From Cryptomeria japonica (Eukaryota; Streptophyta; Pinopsida; Cupressales; Cupressaceae), in contig NC_081410.1 in assembly GCF_030272615.1 (NCBI RefSeq), positions 575,324,263-575,388,262 of the forward strand: 64,000 nucleotides of DNA. Direction: 5' to 3'. The position numbers and the translations under genes are program-made. Shown piece after piece: positions 59,649 through 64,000 of the stretch (the first letter of the stretch is position 1; each line of letters begins with the position of its first letter). Below the pieces are notes generated by a model. It was not told where the DNA came from, made no database searches, and was given only the letters and a program-made list of their open reading frames with translations.

Positions 59649-60890
59649 TGACCTTACAATTAAATGGATCATTAGAGCCTTGGATGTTGATGCTCATTGG
59701 AAGCATTTATTTCATCTTCGCATCTAAACTACTACAACTGGGTGTTCATCATATACAATCAATTGGATGGACAAAATTTTGCGTGCTCCCTTTTTCAAGA
59801 CTCATGGATCTGCTCCATTAAACTCCATTTGGAAGGCTTGGCATATTACTTCTAAAATGTTGGTTTGGTATGATCAATCCTTGCGACATGGTTTAAGTTT
59901 TTACTCCTCCTCCATATGGCGGAATCAATTGGTCCAGCTTGACAATTCCCCTCTTGCTACTATCAAACTCCTTAGGGGAAAACATCTTTTTAAAAAAGGC
60001 ATTCAAACCTTCTATGATTTGTGGGATCTAGTTGGATTTATTTAAAAATCATGAAATTTTCTTAAATCTCAATTTAGTCTCTCCCCAGCAGACAAAGCTC
60101 TAATTCTACAGATCCAACAACTTGTTCCACCAGATCTTACTTGGCTTATGTCTAACACCTACCATGATAACTTCCTCACTAACTGGAAATGGACTAGTAA
60201 TCACAATTTTCATTTGTTTCCACTTATATCCACTTATAATCAACTCCTGCCCACAGTCTCCCTATCTACCCACCTTAACCTCAAGTGGCATTGCAAGGTT
60301 AATCGTTCTAAGTGGAATAAACTAAGTGCTCTCATTTGGAAGTCTAAAGCTGATGCCCAAGCTCAATTGATAGCCTGGAAAATCCTACATGTCAAGCTTC
60401 CTATTGGTGAACACCTTGCCTTCATTTCTCCCTCCTTGTCTTGTCCTTTTTGTGCCAAAAAAGAGACTATTAAACATGCATTTTGGTTTTGCTGTCATGC
60501 CCAATGCCTATGGAAACATCTTTTCTCTAATCTTCCAACTCTTTGCCAATAGGTTTGGACTTTGAAAGATTCTCTCCTTAGCCTTTCTCCACACCATAAT
60601 GTTGTTTCTCAGACCTTCAAGCATATTATCTTAAAACAGCTTTGGAATTTTCATTGTTCATCTGCTTTCTCTCTTATGTTCTATACTGTCCAATGGAGAG
60701 CTTGGTGATTTGTGCAAATCTCTCTCGCCACCTCACTCTCCTTCAATCTTATGGTCATAAATACCTTGACCTCCAAACCTTCTTTAGTGAGCTACGAATT
60801 CAGTACAATGTTTGTGAAGAACAAACCATTGGTTGTAGGGATGTTGGACAATCTAACATACTAGGCAGATAACACCATTGAAGGGAAGGC
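59649..60890 (+). pseudogene. LINE ORF2 C-terminal part, continued
   Basis: This is the second half of the interrupted LINE ORF2. It reads IRALDVDAHWKHLFHLRI, INWMDKILRAPFFKTHGS and WRNQLVQLDNSPLATIKLL, then after stops the zf-RVT-like region LKWHCKVNRSKWNKLSALIW, AWKILHVKLPIGEHL, CPFCAKKETIKHAFWFC (C..C..H..C pattern). A decayed C-terminus runs to about 60890. From there to 61321 is 3' untranslated sequence ending in the tail. Confidence 0.88.
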
Positions 60891-61335
60891 TCTAATCTAT
60901 TCTGAAAGACATGCATTTTTGAGGAAGATGGAAGTCATTGTCAATCTATTGATGGGTTGTTTCCATTATTTTCTCATAAAAAACAAGAGTGGAGGCATCA
61001 ACAAGTGGAATTCAGCCGATGTATTTTGCTTTCTAGCCTTTGTGATATGTGCTTATTGGATTTGCTAGTTATCTACTTGCTCATGCTCTAATAAGCCTTT
61101 GTAATTGTTTTTGCAATACTAGCTCCTATAGATTTCTGAGCCTCATACTCTTATGAGTCTCTCTTAGTTGTGATTTAGCTTGGTCCAATAGTTCTTGCTG
61201 CTATTATGATGTAATTCATACAATTCTTGGTTGTGGATTGCTATCCATTTATGCTTTGTGGACATTGTCTATTTTGATGTAACTTTTTATTGTAATTTTT
61301 GCTTTTATCCAATTAAAAAAAATGTTTCAATTGAT

Positions 61336-62249
61336 GGTGGGGCATTTAGTGAGTTTAACTGAACATATTTGTACATTTTCCCTAAAAAGATTACATTTTC
61401 TCATGTTGGGATTGCAACAACATATCGGAAGGAGATTGGTTTTCATCGAGCTCATCCACTCACTAAATAATGCATATGTAGGGAATGTCATGTTTGTATT
61501 TTTATTTCTATTTTATTTTTGTTTTTCTTCAAGATCTCTCTATCTTTCTCTTGTTCTAGAGTCACTCACGAACTCAAACTTTGAGGATCACCTACAAAAA
61601 CCGAAATAACCTTCTACAAGCGAGAAAAACAAGAGTATAAATTTGCAAAAATGAATGCAAAATATATTGAATCAAATATGATCATTGATGTGCATATGCA
61701 ATTTATGCAATGAATGAAATGTACATATTATACCTTTCTTATATAGACAAGGTTGAGAGATTAAGACTAACTAGGATAATGACAAGTGCCTTTATCCTAT
61801 GTCATATGCCAACTATGAGGATACGATCACATGTGTACAAGAGACTTCTAGAAATATTCCTAGCTCAATAAGTAAACTTAACATGCGAACGTGTGTGGAA
61901 AGACCTTAACTAGAAACTAGTTGGATAATGTACCTTGTTCATATTACAAAGGCCAAACATGGATAGGAAAAACTCCTACTCACACCAATGCCTTCCCCCA
62001 CTAAGCTAGTTGGTTACTTTAACTTTACTAATCATTTTTTACATCACATATACAAATTAAAAGATCAACATCTTGTTCAACTTACAATCACATCTAGCAT
62101 TTAGACTTTTTTGATGATTGTTCTTTAGTGGATTTTTTGATATTTTGGATACATATGATTGGATGGTGTAGATTTTCGAACTTGTTCACTATGTTGGTAG
62201 ATAAAGAGTAATCAAATTATTACTACATCATCATGTATTGTTGTTGTTG
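61336..62249. other. No intact gene; possible LTR remnant
   Basis: Between about 61610 and 62005 the minus strand has an LTR-like look: a TATA-like ccttgtctatataag, a C-rich ccttccccc edge near 61993, and a truncated partner that was not found. The rest is AT-rich. Confidence 0.3.
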
Positions 62250-62456
62250 GGTATCTTTATCCAATAAAAGGATGCTAGCAAAGGTTGCGGAAATTGGCTT
62301 TACACCAGTCACTTGTATTTTCTTAAAGTTTTCAAAGCATTTTAATATTGCAAAAAAGTTGAAGTTAAAGTGGAGGCATCAAATAGTTCATAAGCCTTGT
62401 CGACGTTTCCACATTTTTCACGCATATCTACCAAGCAGTTGCAACTCTAACATCAT
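62250..62456 (-). pseudogene. PPR-protein gene fragment
   Basis: On the minus strand the reading is DVRVATA, a 1-nt loss, LVDMREKCGNVDKAYELFDA, a stop, FENFKKIQVTGVKP, then SATFASIL. This is the recurring LVDMYAKCG..D.A..LF and LF..MQ..GVKP...TFASIL pattern of plant pentatricopeptide-repeat proteins, which act on organellar RNA. About 70 codons remain. It breaks off at a tttatccaataaaa motif (plus strand) that resembles a LINE tail, so an insertion may have split the gene. Confidence 0.65.
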
Positions 62457-62714
62457 CTCATTATATGCCATTAAGTCGCCATCATGAGATTGTAGAAATT
62501 TAAGCGGATTAGGCTTTAAAGTCGTAGAGTTGTTTTGCAAAGTAGAAAGAGAGATGCCATTTAAAAACCAAAACAAGTCAAAATTGAAAGAAAACAAGTC
62601 AAATTGGAGCTGATTGCCAATCCACTCGGGTGCTCCTGCACCAAATAAAGATGACTTTTTCCTATGTTTCTATGGATCTTACAAAGATGTTTAAAAATCT
62701 TATTTTTGTTGGCA
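62457..62714. other. Spacer, no gene seen
   Basis: AT-rich sequence between the PPR fragment and the repeat; it could contain further decayed PPR sequence but no clear motif is seen. Confidence 0.4.
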
Positions 62715-63275
62715 AGTATTTTGGAGATTTACATGCTCCATATATGAATAGAGTTTAATAGGTTCCAAATGAATATTAAAGGACCCCTAAGGAAGGTAGA
62801 GGATAATTCCTTTCCCAACTAGTTTTTTTTTTTAAAGATTGAGTATATTGTTTAAATTTATAATGTTTTTATAGGGGTAGATTATTTTACATTCCAATTT
62901 TAGTGACTTGGTTTACAATTTTGATGTGTCGTTATAGTTATATTTATTTATTCATTCTATTTTTTTACTTTTGAGCTTTGATGACGAGTAGACAATTGTT
63001 TTGTATTTTTTTTTTATAGAAAAAACTTCACTTTTTTCTTGATAAGGAGAGGATAGTGTGTAGACAATTGATTAATAATTCATGATTATACAAGTTTATG
63101 GAACTTATTAATCTTGATAATGTTAAGAATATTAAGGTCAATTTTGTTGGGAACTAAGGTAGATATGCCATACATACTAAGTTCATTGGTGATTACATCA
63201 ACTGCTGAGCTTGATAAAACCAATAACTTTGGGCAAGTCTAAATGTTATATGTGATCGTAAGTTGAACAAGATGT
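62715..63275. repeat. Dispersed direct repeat, copy B
   Basis: This is the partner of 1-556 in the same orientation, with small indels. Both copies share ttttgttgggaacta and catactaa.ttcattggtg near their right ends. Here the sequence continues without the T/G-rich insert found after copy A. Confidence 0.75.
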
Positions 63276-64000
63276 TGATCATGTAATTTATATATGTGAT
63301 GCAAAAATGGATCAATAGAGCTAAGGTAACCAACTAGCCTAGTCACATATCAAAACTTATCATTGCACTTATTACCCTTAAAATGATTCATTTAAGAAAG
63401 AAACAAACTGAAGCAAAGTTGTGGAAATTAGAGTGTCAGGATAGTACAACAAGGTAAATGTAAGCCAAGTGATCAGGACATTCAAGGCATTGAAGTTGGA
63501 TAGAAATAGAGCATGGATGACATATTTGACTACAGTTGAACATGTTCAATAGTTGCAACCCCTATTGAACTCTTTTTTTGTAGAGACCGTCAATAGGGAT
63601 TGGTTAAATTTGAGTATAAATCATCTCATACGAGACAAAAACAAACTTTGTCTCTCTTTGGGAATCTAAACAATTTAGAATTTTTTGTTTTAGGTATAAA
63701 TGTACTTTGGGCCCTTTCGAAGAGAGCTCATTTTGGGGCAATTAAAGTAGTTTTCCTTAGTTTTCTTGAAAAAAATTCCTTAATGTGATTGGGGAAGTGT
63801 GAGTGCAAATTGTCAATTTATATGGCTTTTGGGCATTGTTGTTATTGGGAAGAGTGTCCATCTATGCCTTAACCATAAATGTTAACAACTTTTGAGATAG
63901 AAATTTCAAGAGTTTAACACTCACCCTTTTGGAGTTTCAACCAAATTGGGTTTCTCTATGTCATATTGTTGTTCTTTATTTTTGTGTGCTCTTAGTTATT
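63276..64000. other. No gene seen
   Basis: AT-rich sequence to the window end. Two short repeats of the phrase caatag..attg (63548, 63590) are present; nothing is recognised. Confidence 0.4.

Larger units (their letters stand above)
54008..61321 (+). mobile_element. 5'-truncated L1-type LINE, host of a Copia insertion
   Basis: A plus-strand LINE starts inside the reverse transcriptase and ends in a tail tttatccaattaaaaaaa. It is flanked by the exact 14-bp duplication atgtttcaattgat (53994-54007 and 61322-61335). Without the 5-kb Copia element at 54617-59643 it would be about 2.3 kb. It belongs to a different subfamily from the LINE at 1.8-9.8 kb (different tail, no ORF3). Confidence 0.92.

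Overview
The window is intergenic or pericentromere-like sequence from a large, repeat-rich land-plant nuclear genome. It is AT-rich and contains plant L1-type LINEs, Ty1/Copia and Ty3/Gypsy elements primed by initiator tRNA-Met, a G-type lectin receptor kinase and spliced gene relics. A gymnosperm (conifer-like) source fits the style of the receptor-kinase and retroelement proteins; this is an inference from family resemblance, not shown directly. No intact protein-coding gene was found: every long reading frame has stop codons, frameshifts or truncations.

Layout. 1-1.8 kb: one copy of a ~555-bp dispersed repeat (its partner lies at 62.7-63.3 kb) plus a T/G-rich insert. 1.8-9.8 kb (minus): a nearly full-length 8-kb LINE whose ORF1 and ORF2 overlap by ATGA, and which carries a third overlapping ORF downstream of the reverse transcriptase. 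10.0-18.4 kb: a nest of three Copia elements. An autonomous-type element is cut in its protease region by a gag-protease-only element, whose 5' LTR is in turn cut by a Copia deletion derivative. 19.4-22.7 kb (+): exons resembling a TFIIS N-terminal/MED26-type gene, with a 385-bp TRIM that has a tRNA-like fold in each LTR sitting in one of its introns. 24.5-26.1 kb: a 5'-truncated LINE. 28.0-35.8 kb (minus): an LTR element carrying a long unrecognised ORF rather than pol. 35.8-40.9 kb (minus): a truncated Gypsy element. 40.9-47.5 kb: AT-rich, apparently empty except for a 232-bp LINE tail. 47.5-53.25 kb (minus): a G-type lectin receptor-like kinase pseudogene split by a Gypsy element. 54.0-61.3 kb (+): a second LINE with target-site duplications, itself hosting a second copy of the gag-protease-only Copia family with a perfect 5-bp target-site duplication. 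62.25-62.46 kb: a PPR gene fragment.

The most interesting points are the third ORF of the first LINE and its possible shared domain with the unrecognised ORF of the 28-35.8 kb LTR element; the TRIM with a tRNA-like Pol III promoter-bearing LTR; and the gag-protease-only Copia family seen twice with the same unusual acidic tail in place of integrase and reverse transcriptase. All coordinates come from reading by eye; similarity claims rest on motif recognition and direct comparison within the window.
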